From positions 1 through 64,000 of the forward strand of contig JACJYC010000008.1 of assembly GCA_020636325.1 (NCBI GenBank): a DNA stretch of 64,000 bases, read 5' to 3'. The notes beneath the pieces were generated by a model that was not told where the DNA came from, searched no databases, and saw nothing but the letters and a program-made list of their open reading frames with translations. The stretch comes from Lewinellaceae bacterium (lineage in GTDB: Bacteria; Bacteroidota; Bacteroidia; Chitinophagales; Saprospiraceae). Made by a program: the position numbers and the translations under genes. This document shows, piece by piece, positions 41,690 to 52,100 of this stretch (positions are counted from its first letter, which is position 1; each line of letters starts with the position of its first letter).

Positions 41690-43080
41690 ATAATCCTATA
41701 TACGGTGGAATGTGACGCAGTGGATTTGGTATTCGCAGTAAATTATTCCTTTTTCTCCAAGGGGGGTAAAAGAAAGTGATAAGAATAAAGGCAGAGACAG
41801 GAAGTAAAAATACCGAAGTGAATGGGTTGCATTTGATCTTTTGGTTGATGAGATTTTGATTTTTTGATAGTTGCTTCTGGTCTTTGTCCCTTTTTTGGCA
41901 TTGCCCCAAAAAAGGAACCAAAAAAGCGCTAGGACAGCAAACTCATTCCATTCGGTCACTGCTGTCCGGCCACGCGCGCCGTCTTCGTTAAGGGCGTTTT
42001 AGTAATTGACGGGCGTCCGTAAGGCGTTGCGTTTGATTTGTGGTGTCGATTCGTTGCCTTGACTGTTGATCAAATGCAAATGTAAAGAAAAATGCGAAAT
42101 GTAAAAGATGGACGACGAACACTGCCAGCGAGGTCCGCATCAGCAGATGGGCCGTTAAAATGGTGGCCACTGAATACTGTTTGAGCCGAAATTAGGCAAA
42201 ACGCATCCAAAAACAGCAATAGCAAGACTTAAGGGATTTATTCGCAACGGAATGGAGGGCAATTTTAGGCACAGATGCGTAGCCGGAGCCTTTTCTTTGG
42301 TTACTTTCTTTTGGGCGCCAAAAGAAAGTGACAAGGCTAAAGGCAGCGCCAAGCAAAGAAGACATCGGAGTGAAGGGGTTGTATTTTACCTTTTTAGGGG
42401 TTAACCCTTGGTTTCTGATCGTTGCTTCTGGTCTTTGTCCCTTTTTTGGCATTGCCCCAAAAAAGGAACCAAAAAAGCGCTAGGACAGCAAACTCTGGCT
42501 GCGCCTTTGGTCCACTGGACCAAGCCGGCGAATACTCGGTCACTGCTGTCCGGCCGCCCGCGCCGTCTTCGTTAAGGGCGTTTTTGGTATTTGACGGGCG
42601 TCCGTAGGGCGTTGCTTTTGATCTTTTGGTTGATGAGGTTTTGATTTTCTGTTTGTTGCTTCTGGTCTTTGTCCCTTTTTTGGCATTGCCCCAAAAAAGG
42701 AACCAAAAAAACGCTAGGACAGCAAACTCATTCCATTCGGTCACTGCTGTCCGGCCACGCGCGCCGTCTTCGTTAAGGGCGTTTTTGGTAGTTGACGGGC
42801 GTCCGTAGGGCGTTGCGTTTGATTTTTGATTGATAATGTTTTGATTTTGTATTCGTTGCTTCTTGACTTGTTGGTTAAATGCAAAATGTAAAGGAAAAAA
42901 TGCGAAATGTAAAAGTGGCAGCCGTTCATTTTTGGAGCGTTTGTTGTGTGGAAAATCCGGGAGTATCCTGGTTGAATGGGCGACGAACACTGCCAGCGAG
43001 GGTTCCGGCATCAGCAGATGGGCCGTTAAGAAAAGCGCATAGCAGACTCCTTCTCCTCTTTAAGGAGTCCTATCGGCCAA
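41690..43080. repeat. Gene-free repeat cluster of X-Y-Z modules
   Basis: Three modules recur. X (AAAAGAAAGTGA...GAGTGAA, with a TTTCTTTTGG/CCAAAAGAAA hairpin in the second copy) is at about 41765-41835 and 42290-42385. Y starts TTGCTTCTGGTCTTTGTCC at 41871, 42422 and 42656; it contains the hairpin CCTTTTTTGG/CCAAAAAAGG and the pair GGACAGCA/TGCTGTCC, and ends GACGGGCGTCCGTA(A/G)GG. Z (GACGAACACTGCCAGCGAGG...GATGGGCCGTTAA) is at 42114-42158 and 42982-43029. The order is X-Y-Z-X-Y-Y-Z, so it is a tandem duplication with an extra Y. Small frames here are translations of the repeats. Y-like sequence is a familiar intergenic repeat of Bacteroidota (from memory). Confidence 0.9.
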
Positions 43081-43099
43081 ATGCTCAGATCTTTCCTTC

Positions 43100-44656
43100 C
43101 TAACTCCGCGTCCGCAGCCGGATCACCGGGCAGATCATCTCCTCCAGGGAGATCCCTCCGTGCTGGAAGGTATTCTTGTAAAAATTGTGGTAATAATTGT
43201 AGTTGTTCGGATAGAGGAAGAACTTGTCCTCCTTGGCGAAAATGAAAGTGGAGCTGATATTGGGCCGGGGCAATCCCGCCTTGGGCGGATCCTTGACTTC
43301 GAGCACATCCCGCCGTTCGTATTGCAGGTTGCGGCCCACTTTGTAGCGCAGGTTGGTGGTGGTTTCGCGGTCGCCGACGACTTTGGACGGGGTGTTGACC
43401 CGTATGGTGCCGTGGTCGGTGGTCAGGATGAGGCGCACATCCCGTTCGGAAATGCGTTGGAGGGCCGTCCACAACGGTGAATTTTCGAACCAGGAGCGGG
43501 TCAGGGAGCGGTAGGCGCGTTCATCGCCGGCCAGTTCCTTGAGCACCTCCATTTCCGTGCGGGCGTGGGAGAGCATATCGATGAAGTTGTAAACGATAGC
43601 GGTGAAATCGTTTTCCAGGTAGTTGAAGATATTTTCCTGCATCTGGCGGGCCTGGTTCACATTGGTGATCTTCAGATAGTCGGACTTTACTTCCTTCCGG
43701 ACGAGCCGCTTGATCTGTTCGGCCATCAGTACGTTCTCGTACAGGTTCTTGCCGCCCTCGTCATTGTCGTTTTTCCACCAGTCGGAATAGCGTTTTTCGA
43801 TCTCGGAAGGCAGGAGTCCGGCAAAAATGGCGTTCCGGCTGTATTGGGTTGAAGTCGGCAGCAGGCTGAAAAAATAGTCTTCTTCTTCCACGCGGAACCG
43901 TTCGGAGATGATCGGCTCGATGACCTTCCACTGGTCGTAACGCATATTGTCGAGCAGGATCATGAGCGTGGGGATGTCGCTGCTGATCTGGGGCAGGATT
44001 TTAGAGCGCATCAGGTTGTGCGACATGATCGGGCCGTTACCTGAGGCCATCCAGTCCATGTAATGGTCGATGATGAACTTGGAAAATTCGGTATTGGCCT
44101 CGCTCTTTTGCATGGAGAGGATATCGGCCATCTGGGTGGAATTGGATTCGTCGATCTTGATCTCCCAGGAAATGATCTTTTTGTACACATCAACCCATTC
44201 CTCGTAGGTGAGGTTGCTGTTGATCTGCATGAAGATCTGCCGGAATTCCTGTTGGTAGTCGGAGGAGGTCTTCTCGCGGATGAGCCGTTTGTTATCGATG
44301 ATCTTTTTCAGGGTCAGCAGGATCTGGTTGGGGTTGACCGGCTTGATGAGGTAGTCGGTGATCTGAGAGCCCAGGGCCTCTTCCATCACGTTTTCAGCCT
44401 CATTTTTGGTGATCATGACGATGGGCAGCATGGGGTTGGCTTCCTTGATCTTGGCCAGGGTTTCCAGGCCGGTGATGCCCGGCATGCTTTCATCGAGGAA
44501 AACCACGTCGATATCGCGGTTCGATTCGCATTCCTCCAGGGCATCGTATCCGTTGGTGACGGTCAGGACTTCGTAGCCTTTTTTTTCCAGGAACAATAAT
44601 TGGGGCTTCAATAAATCAATTTCGTCGTCTGCCCAAAGGATCTTGATCTTTTCCAT
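43100..44656 (-). CDS. porX: PorX: response regulator with PglZ/alkaline-phosphatase-like domain
   Basis: The 518-residue protein has a receiver domain (1-120; acidic D10 and D11, phosphoacceptor D55, T83, K105), a helical linker, and a C-terminal PglZ-type domain with LLDNMRYDQW (D236), a Ser/Thr cluster at 268-270 (TSTQYSRNAIFAG), and TTDHGTIRV. PorX partners the kinase PorY to control the type IX secretion system, and the P. gingivalis protein hydrolyses cyclic oligonucleotides in vitro. The presence of a T9SS-sorted protein (CotH gene) in this window fits. No porY is adjacent. It is divergent from the HD gene. Confidence 0.95.
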   Translation of the reverse strand: MEKIKILWADDEIDLLKPQLLFLEKKGYEVLTVTNGYDALEECESNRDIDVVFLDESMPGITGLETLAKIKEANPMLPIVMITKNEAENVMEEALGSQITDYLIKPVNPNQILLTLKKIIDNKRLIREKTSSDYQQEFRQIFMQINSNLTYEEWVDVYKKIISWEIKIDESNSTQMADILSMQKSEANTEFSKFIIDHYMDWMASGNGPIMSHNLMRSKILPQISSDIPTLMILLDNMRYDQWKVIEPIISERFRVEEEDYFFSLLPTSTQYSRNAIFAGLLPSEIEKRYSDWWKNDNDEGGKNLYENVLMAEQIKRLVRKEVKSDYLKITNVNQARQMQENIFNYLENDFTAIVYNFIDMLSHARTEMEVLKELAGDERAYRSLTRSWFENSPLWTALQRISERDVRLILTTDHGTIRVNTPSKVVGDRETTTNLRYKVGRNLQYERRDVLEVKDPPKAGLPRPNISSTFIFAKEDKFFLYPNNYNYYHNFYKNTFQHGGISLEEMICPVIRLRTRS

Positions 44657-44712
44657 GAATTCGTTTGTTTAATGCCGGGAGATAATTAGTACCTTCGGCT
44701 GCAAATTAGGGT

Positions 44713-44725
44713 TATTGTCACAATA
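44713..44725. promoter_or_regulatory. 13-base perfect palindrome between porX and the HD gene
   Basis: TATTGTCACAATA sits in the 134-base divergent space, 57 bases before porX and 66 before the HD gene. It looks like an operator for a dimeric regulator, but nothing ties it to a particular protein. Confidence 0.4.
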
Positions 44726-44790
44726 GCCGGTAATATTCTGTTAAAAACTGAGCCTGGGTTCAAAATATTTTGCCTCAACAAATTTTGCGG

Positions 44791-46011
44791 ATGCAAAAGG
44801 TAAAAAAAATCCTCAATGATCCGGTTCATGGATTCATCAGCATTCCTGAAGGCCTTATTTTTCAACTGGTAGAACATCCGTACTTTCAACGGCTGCGGCG
44901 GATCAAGCAGGTCAGCCTGACCCATTATGTCTATCCGGGCGCCCTTCACACGCGGTTTCATCACGCCCTGGGAGCATTCCACCTGGTGAGCCTGGCCATC
45001 GAGACCCTGCGGGCTAAAGGCGTGGACATCACCCCGGAAGAAGCGGAAGGCGTTTCCGTGGCCGTCTTGTTACACGATATCGGTCACGGCCCGTTTTCTC
45101 ATACCCTGGAGCATACCCTGATCAATGTCCACCACGAATCCCTGTCCCTCTGGTTTATGGAAAAGCTCAACCGGGAATTCGACGGGCGGCTTTCCATGGC
45201 CATCGAGATCTTCAGGGACCGGTACCCCAAACCATTTTTACACCAGCTGGTGTCCGGACAACTGGATATGGACCGCATGGATTATCTCAGCCGGGACAGC
45301 TTTTTTACCGGCGTTTATGAAGGCGTGATCGGCTACGACCGGATCATCAAGATGCTGAATGTGCACGAGGGCAACCTGGTGGTAGAGGAAAAAGGCGTGT
45401 ACTCCATCGAAAAATTCCTGATGGCCCGTCGCCTGATGTACTGGCAGGTCTATCTGCACAAAACGGTGGTTTCCGCCGAACAAATGCTGATCAAGACGAT
45501 CAAACGCGCCAAGGAACTGTACCAGGACGGCGTTCGGATCGAATTGACCGGCATTCTCGGTTTTTTTCTTTCCGAAAACATCAACGACGAGGTTTTTGCT
45601 CAAAATAAAGATGCTTTGCTGGACCGCTTTGCCCAATTGGATGATGCCGATATTGCCGTTGCGCTCAAATCATGGCGATATGACAGCGATCCGATCCTTT
45701 CCTACCTCGCAGGCAGCCTGATGGACCGGAAATTGTTCAAACTTGAGTTTTATGACGATTCGCCGCCAAAGGAACGGATCGCCCGGATCCGGCAAAAGCT
45801 GATGGAAAACTATCCCGGCATTCCTGAAGTAGCGGATTATTTCCTCATTCAAGGTACGGAAAGCAATACGGCCTATACCACCCAAAAAGACGAGATCCTG
45901 GTGCTGATGAAGGATGGAAGGGTACTGCCGGCTTCCGAATTGACCGGCCACGGTATTTATTCCAGGATGGTGGCCAAGCATTATTTGTGTTATCCGAAAG
46001 GGACGATATAA
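44791..46011 (+). CDS. HD-domain phosphohydrolase
   Basis: The 407-residue protein has the HD metal site: HTRFHHALG (H57/H58), LLHDIGHGPFSH (H95, D96, H104) and QLDMDRMDYLSRD (D161). This spacing matches dGTPase/SAMHD1-like proteins such as the YdhJ group, which hydrolyse dNTPs or other phosphoesters. The longer frame begins at a TTG; I chose ATG 44791 (MQKVKKILNDPVHGFI), the usual start of the family. It is divergent from porX and precedes the amidohydrolase by 32 bases. Confidence 0.92.
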   Translation: MQKVKKILNDPVHGFISIPEGLIFQLVEHPYFQRLRRIKQVSLTHYVYPGALHTRFHHALGAFHLVSLAIETLRAKGVDITPEEAEGVSVAVLLHDIGHGPFSHTLEHTLINVHHESLSLWFMEKLNREFDGRLSMAIEIFRDRYPKPFLHQLVSGQLDMDRMDYLSRDSFFTGVYEGVIGYDRIIKMLNVHEGNLVVEEKGVYSIEKFLMARRLMYWQVYLHKTVVSAEQMLIKTIKRAKELYQDGVRIELTGILGFFLSENINDEVFAQNKDALLDRFAQLDDADIAVALKSWRYDSDPILSYLAGSLMDRKLFKLEFYDDSPPKERIARIRQKLMENYPGIPEVADYFLIQGTESNTAYTTQKDEILVLMKDGRVLPASELTGHGIYSRMVAKHYLCYPKGTI

Positions 46012-46043
46012 TAGACTATCTTGCCTTTTCAAAAAAAATCATC

Positions 46044-47690
46044 ATGAGATACCTGGGAGTTGCATTTATCCTGGTTGTCCTTTCCTCCTGCAAACCAGAA
46101 CCCATGGAAAAAGCCGATTTCCTGATCCTGAACGCCAAGATCTGGTCGGACGGGATGACCGACCCCTACGACGCAGTCGCCATAAAAGAAGATACCATTT
46201 TAGCCGTCGGATTCAGTGATGACCTCAAAGCCCGGATCAGCCCCGAAACCCGGTTGATCGATGCCGGCGGCGCCTTTTTATGCCCGGGTTTCATCGACTC
46301 CCATGTCCACTTTCTGCAGGGCGGCGCCAACCTCAATTCGGTACAATTGCGGGATGCGGACAGTCCGGAGGAATTCATCCGCCGGATCGCTGATTTTGCA
46401 AAAAAAGCCCCGGCAGGCTCCTGGATCACCGGCGGCGACTGGAACCACGAAAGCTGGGGCGGTGAGCTGCCCGACCGCAACTGGATCGACTCCGTTACCG
46501 CCGGCCACCCGGTCTTTATCAATCGCCTGGACGGGCATATGGCGCTCGCCAACACCAAAGCCATGGAACTGGCCGGGATCAAAGCCAATGCCGCAGATGT
46601 GCCGGGCGGCGCTATTGTCCGGGACGCTTCAGGACGGATCACCGGCATTTTCAAGGACAACGCCATGGATGTGTTTTACAGCGCGATACCGGCCCCCGGA
46701 CCGGACCAGGAAGACCGCGACCTGCAGGCCGCCATGGCATATGTAGCGAGCCACGGGGTCACTTCCGTTCACCATATGGGCACCTTTGCCGACCTGGCTG
46801 TGTTTGAGCGCAACCGCAAAAACGGCAGGTTGATCACCCGGATCTATGCCGCGACGCCGTTGGGACAGTGGGAAGAGCTGGTCAAAAAAACGGAGGCTGA
46901 CGGCAAAGGCGACGATTGGCTCCATTGGGGCGCCCTGAAGGGATTTGTAGACGGATCGCTGGGGTCGCATACCGCTGCTTTTTTTGAGCCGTTTACCGAT
47001 TCGCCGGCTGATACCGGTTTGTATGTGAATACGCCGGAAAACCTGAGATCCTGGATCATGGGAGCTGATAAATCAGGCTTACACGTAGTCGTACATGCCA
47101 TCGGCGACCGGGCCAATAACCTGATCCTGAATATTTATGAAGAAACCGAAAAAGCCGACGGCCCCCGCGACCGCCGTTTCCGGGTTGAGCATGCCCAGCA
47201 CCTCAAACCGGCTGACATCCCGAGGTTTGCCCGATTGGGCGTGATCCCCAGCATGCAACCCTACCACGCCATTGACGACGGTTGTTGGGCAGAAAAGGTG
47301 ATCGGCCCGGAGCGGTGCAAAACGACCTACGCCTTTCGCTCCCTCCTCGATTCCGGGGCCACGCCGGCATTCGGCAGCGACTGGTTCGTAGCGCCCCCCA
47401 TTCCGCTGGAAGGCATTTACGCCGCCGTTTCCCGCCGGACCCTGGACGGCAAGAATCCGGACGGCTGGGTGCCGGAGCAGAAAATCACAGCAGAGGAGGC
47501 TTTGAAGGCCTATACATCAGGCGCCGCCTACAGCGCGTTCGAGGACGGCAAAAAAGGCAGGATCGAAAAGGGGAAACTGGCCGATCTGGTCTTGCTGGAT
47601 ACCGACCTGATCCACGCTGACCCGGAGGCCATTCGCAGTGCAAAGGTGTTGTGGACCATGGTCGGCGGCAAACTGGTCTTCGAAAAATAA
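46044..47690 (+). CDS. Lipoprotein amidohydrolase (YtcJ-like)
   Basis: The 548-residue protein has a lipobox VVLSSC, the metal-binding HVHF (in GFIDSHVHFLQGGANL), a further His in VHHMGT, HAIGDRA, EHAQHL and FGSDW at the C-terminal side. It belongs to amidohydrolase family 3, acting on an N-acyl or cyclic amide substrate that is not evident. I chose ATG 46044, which starts the signal peptide; the longer frame overlaps the HD gene. Confidence 0.9.
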   Translation: MRYLGVAFILVVLSSCKPEPMEKADFLILNAKIWSDGMTDPYDAVAIKEDTILAVGFSDDLKARISPETRLIDAGGAFLCPGFIDSHVHFLQGGANLNSVQLRDADSPEEFIRRIADFAKKAPAGSWITGGDWNHESWGGELPDRNWIDSVTAGHPVFINRLDGHMALANTKAMELAGIKANAADVPGGAIVRDASGRITGIFKDNAMDVFYSAIPAPGPDQEDRDLQAAMAYVASHGVTSVHHMGTFADLAVFERNRKNGRLITRIYAATPLGQWEELVKKTEADGKGDDWLHWGALKGFVDGSLGSHTAAFFEPFTDSPADTGLYVNTPENLRSWIMGADKSGLHVVVHAIGDRANNLILNIYEETEKADGPRDRRFRVEHAQHLKPADIPRFARLGVIPSMQPYHAIDDGCWAEKVIGPERCKTTYAFRSLLDSGATPAFGSDWFVAPPIPLEGIYAAVSRRTLDGKNPDGWVPEQKITAEEALKAYTSGAAYSAFEDGKKGRIEKGKLADLVLLDTDLIHADPEAIRSAKVLWTMVGGKLVFEK

Positions 47691-47789
47691 CCGATCGGGT
47701 GATCTCATCACCTGCAAAAGCACTGGGCCGGAATTAATTTTCCCACGGCTCCGGTTACCCTAAACCTGGACATTTTACGCCTTCCCGCC

Positions 47790-47797
47790 TAATTTTG
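47790..47797 (+). promoter_or_regulatory. -7 box for the DinB-cupin gene
   Basis: TAATTTTG matches TAnnTTTG. It lies 63 bases before the ATG, so the CTTTAACC array falls within the leader, as at priA. Confidence 0.4.
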
Positions 47798-47820
47798 AAT
47801 TGCAGGCCGGTCAAGGCGCC

Positions 47821-47858
47821 TGCTTTAACCTTTTCACTTTAACCTTTACACTTACCAT
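47821..47858 (+). repeat. CTTTAACC array in the leader of the DinB-cupin gene
   Basis: CTTTAACCTTTTCACTTT and AACCTTTACACTTACC run to within 2 bases of the ATG. Confidence 0.75.
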
Positions 47859-47860
47859 AG

Positions 47861-48643
47861 ATGATTCACTCGTCCATATCCCGCCTCCGCCACTGGCTGA
47901 CCGTCGTTCCGCCCCGGATCCTGGCGTTTTCGAAAGCCGAATTTGAGCATAAACCCCATCCGGATAAATGGTCAAAGAAAGAGATCCTGGGGCATCTTTG
48001 CGATTCTGCCCAGCACAACTGGCAGCGATTCAACTGGGGTTTCTATGCTGATGGGGTTTTTGAGGCGAAAGGCTACCGCCAGGATGAGCTGGTTCGCCAG
48101 AACCGGTATCAGGAACAAACCACCGGCCAGGTCCTGAATTTGTGGTTGGCCATGAACGAGCAGATTGCAACCGTTTTATCGGCCATGCCCGAGGAACAAT
48201 GGAAGGTCCGCGTAACGGCCGAATGGTTGGAAACCGACTGGACCCTTGAACAGTTGGCGATCGACTATGTCGACCACCTGGAACACCATTTGAAGCAGAT
48301 CTTCGGACCGGATATTGAGGCGCTATCGATGTCACCGGATTGGTACATTGCTGCAGACACAGCCGGGGATCTGCTCCGAACCCAAGGCAACGGAAAGCCC
48401 TTCATCAAAGTCCTTGAACATCGGACCATGACCGCCGAATTGTTCGCGCCGAAAGGAAAGGATACGCAATCTCCCCATGAACAGGACGAGCTGTACGTGG
48501 TGATCAGCGGAACCGGTGAGTTTATCCGTGGAGAAGAGCGGATTACCTTCAAGCCCGGAGACGTTTTGTTCGTACCGGCCCGGATGCCGCACCGGTTTGA
48601 GGGTTTTTCGGCGGATTTCCGGGTATGGGTGGTGTTTTATTGA
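47861..48643 (+). CDS. DinB-like metal enzyme fused to a cupin domain
   Basis: The 260-residue protein has an N-terminal DinB/YfiT four-helix bundle (about 1-150) with candidate metal ligands H45, H52 and H139/H142/H143 (HLCDSAQHNW; DHLEHHLKQ). A C-terminal cupin (about 165-260) has SPHEQDELYVVISGTGE (H206, E210) and MPHRFEG. DinB relatives include thiol-S-transferases using bacillithiol or mycothiol; cupins bind a metal and small ligands. The fusion suggests a two-site metalloenzyme; substrate unknown. Confidence 0.88.
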   Translation: MIHSSISRLRHWLTVVPPRILAFSKAEFEHKPHPDKWSKKEILGHLCDSAQHNWQRFNWGFYADGVFEAKGYRQDELVRQNRYQEQTTGQVLNLWLAMNEQIATVLSAMPEEQWKVRVTAEWLETDWTLEQLAIDYVDHLEHHLKQIFGPDIEALSMSPDWYIAADTAGDLLRTQGNGKPFIKVLEHRTMTAELFAPKGKDTQSPHEQDELYVVISGTGEFIRGEERITFKPGDVLFVPARMPHRFEGFSADFRVWVVFY

Positions 48644-48719
48644 GGCTTCAGGCTACAGCTCCTTTGGAATGACGGGGTTTGGCATGGAGGTAACAGCATG
48701 GAATAATCTCCCATTCCGG

Positions 48720-48872
48720 TTACCCGGCCCCATAATGCATCCAGATCAACAGCCCCATCACCAGCATCATAAATACGGAAGTGGCAAACAATCGCTGAAA
48801 ACGACGCGCATTCAAAGAAGTAAAACCTGCAACGGTCATTGCGCCCATGAAGAGATACATCAAGGTTGTCAT
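48720..48872 (-). CDS. Small two-helix membrane protein (hypothetical)
   Basis: The 50-residue frame from ATG 48872 encodes two hydrophobic helices (MYLFMGAMTVAGFTSL and FATSVFMMLVMGLLIWM) joined by NARRFQR. A longer in-frame start at TTG 48941 exists. I do not recognise it; composition suggests a genuine membrane peptide. Confidence 0.45.
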   Translation of the reverse strand: MTTLMYLFMGAMTVAGFTSLNARRFQRLFATSVFMMLVMGLLIWMHYGAG

Positions 48873-49029
48873 GATTTTTGGGTTATGCGGGTTATCAATG
48901 GCGTACCGAAATCCGATGATCGGTGCGATCACCTGTTTCAAATTTAACCCTTAATACCGCACAAACCCCTCCGTGTTACAGCAATTAACTGGACTTTAAA
49001 ATTTTACGTATTATTTTAACAGGTCGGTA

Positions 49030-49100
49030 ACGGTTGGGGATGAGGAATCGAAAAATCGAGGAATCGAAGAATCGAGGAATCGAGGAATCGAGGAATCGAA
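49030..49100. repeat. AGGAATCG 8-base repeat
   Basis: Seven near-perfect copies of AGGAATCG/AAGAATCG end just before the fucosidase stop. It is the same word family as at 28898, 29398, 32955 and 58680. Confidence 0.9.
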
Positions 49101-49107
49101 GCCGGCC

Positions 49108-52100
49108 TCACTCCACCACCACCTCGTCCGCAAATAACCACGCCTTGCCGCCGGCGCCGCCATGCCACGGCGGGCAGGTGCCAACGTTCCTCGCCCGCAC
49201 CCGTACCTGATCGGCCTCCACGGCTGCAAACCGGGCTTCAAAGGGAATGATTTCCGCATTGTCGCTATGCCGGTCGATTGGATGCTTCAGTGTTGAAAGG
49301 GTTTTGAACGGCCCGTCCGCTACAGCGTAATCAAAGGATACTTCCGTGGGGGAAAAGATCCAGGCGCCGATGTCCTGCAAACAGGTCAATTGGATGCGGC
49401 TGATCGCCTGCGGCTTTCCCAGGTCGATGACGGCTTCCAGGTCGACCCCTTCGAACCCCTGCCAGTGCGGATCGCGGAATTTAGCCGCCGCCCGCTGTCC
49501 GTCGATCAGCGCCAGGTTGCCGCCGCCCGGGTAATTGCCGGAAAACGGGTTGGTCAGGCTGATGCCGTTGAACCTGGATTTGCTCAACAGCACGGCAGAC
49601 GGCAGGCTCCATACCTGCCCCGGTGCAACGGCCACCGCCCGGAGAAGGGTTGTTTCCGTGATCTCTACCGGAGAACTATAGACCGCCGCATCCGGGGTCG
49701 GCGTACTTCCGTCCTTTGTAAGGTACACCTTGCTGTCCGGTTGCGGTGACGTTATATTTACGGTGATCCGTTCCGTGAAGATCTCATTGCCGGCGCCGTT
49801 GAGCATGCCGATGGACTTTTCTCCGGATTTGATATCGGGGGCTTCGGTTACTTTTGCGGCACTGCCCTTGATCCTGAACACCCAGGCGTATTTGCAAGGA
49901 CGGGCCGATTCCGCCTGCAACGCAGCCGGCAGGCTGATGTTGAGCCCTTGCGCGTCATCCCAGGTCCAGGTCAGGTCCTGATCAGTACCCAGCATCCGGA
50001 TGGCCGATCCCGCATCCGGTTTGATGTATTTCAGTTTGAGCTGCTCACCCGGCCAGGCAAGCGCCACAGCGTATACCGACCCGTCCTTCCCATGGATATA
50101 CCGGATATGTTCCCCTTCCTGGTACTGCTCCCATTGAGCGGAACCGTAAATGACCTCGCCGTTCACCTTGATCCATTCGCCCATTTCAGCGAGCCGTTCG
50201 ACACTGGCATCCGGAATGAGGCCTTCGGAGGTGGGCCCGACATTCAGCAGGTAATTCCCGCCTTTGGCGACGATGTCGACCAGGTTATGGACCAGGGTCT
50301 CGGCCGATTTCCAGTTGTGGTCGTTCTTTTTGAAACCCCAGGTATCGTTCATGGTCATGCAGGACTCCCAATCCAGGTCGCCGCCGCCGTGGGCCAGGAT
50401 CTCCTGCTCGGGCGTACCGAAGTCGCCGACAAACTCTCCGCCTTTGTTCATCCCCTGCATGCCGTTCCGGCCTTTCCCGACCCGGTTATTCACGATGATC
50501 GCCGGATTGAGGTCGCGAACATAGGCGTACAGGTCCTTACCCTGCGGCTCGGTCCATTCCTTGATCCATTCGCCGTCAAACCAGAGTACGTAAGGGTTGT
50601 AATTGTTGACCAGCTCGGCCAGTTGCGGCTTGAGGTAATTGTCGCGGTAATCGGGGAAATTCTCCCCCTTGGCGTCCGGGTGGTGCCAGTCCATGATGGA
50701 GTGGTAGAAACAGAGCTTTATGCCTTCTTTTTCGCAGGCATCGGCGAGCTCGCCGAGGATATCCCGCTTGAACGGCGCAAAATCCATGATATCGTAGCCG
50801 GACACCTTGGAATCCCAGATGCAGAAGCCGTCGTGGTGTTTGGAGGTGATGACGATGTATTTCATCCCGGCATGCTTGGCGATCTTCACCCATTCTTCGG
50901 CATTGAACTTAACGGGATTGAACTGGCGAACGAATTTTTCGTATTCCGGGATGGGGATCTTGGCGTGGTCCATGATCCATTCGCCGATGCCGTCGATTTC
51001 TTTTCCTTTATAAACGCCGGCGGGGATGGAATAGGCCCCCCAGTGGATGAACATGCCGAACCGGGCGTCGCGCCACCAGGCCATCCGTTTGTCAAAGTCA
51101 ACCTTGGGCTCGAGCAACGGATTGGGATGCGGCGCGTAAAACAGGCCGATCTCGGAAATGACCGGGCAGGCCATGGAAGCGGTGATATTGACCCGGACCC
51201 GGTCGGTTGTGGTTTCCGGCAGGCGCAGCAGGCGCTTGTTGCCGATCGTGGTGGCTTCGGCGGCGAATGCCCAATGGCCGTCCTGCCAGACTTCCACGTT
51301 GAAACCTTCTACGCGCTGACCCAGCGGAATGTATTCTTCCAGCGAAATGACGTTGATCTTTGCAGGCGCATCCAGCACGATCTCTATTGAGCCGGTGGTG
51401 TCGGCGTCATCGGTGGCCCAATAGGTTTCCGGGTTGCCGTCGATGGCGTTTTGAGCGGCAAAATCCTTGAGGTTTTGGCGGATATGGTCGGCGCTTGCCT
51501 GCTGGCCGGCGGCCAGGTTGTTGGAAAAAGTTGCATCCAGGCGAGCTTTGAGCGCCATCAATGCGGCAGAGTCCGCCTCATGCACCAGCCCGCGCCGGTC
51601 GACGGGCAGGTTGAGCAGCATGTTGGCATTGCGCCCTACGGATTGGTAATAGATCAGTTCCAGGTGGTCGGCCGATTTGACGTATCTGTCTTCCTCCTTG
51701 TGGTAATACCAGCCCGGCCGGATGGAAACATCCACTTCTGCCGGCAGCCAGTGGGTGCCGTTGCGGTTGCCTGAGCGCAGGTCCATATACCGGGGTGTTC
51801 CCGGGAAATAATCATCCCGGTTGAGGGTCGCCCAGTTGGTCGGGTTGGCAAAACCGGCTTCGGTGCCGACCCACCGGATATCCGGGCCTGCGTCGCTGAA
51901 GATAACGGCGTTGGGCTGGTTTTTGCGGACTGTTTCAATGAACGCGGGCCAGTCGTATTCCTGCTTTTTGCCGTTGGGGCCTTCCCCGTTGGCGCCGTCA
52001 AACCAGACCTCGAAGATATCGCCGTAGCCGGTCAGGACTTCCGTGAGTTGCTGCATGAAATAGCCGTTGTACTCCGGCGTACCGTATTTGGGGTTGTTGC

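Noticed and set aside
42394..43011. 205-codon minus-strand frame in the repeat cluster
   Set aside because: It is a translation of the Y modules (WFLFWGNAKKGTK repeated); the peptide repeats follow the DNA repeats.
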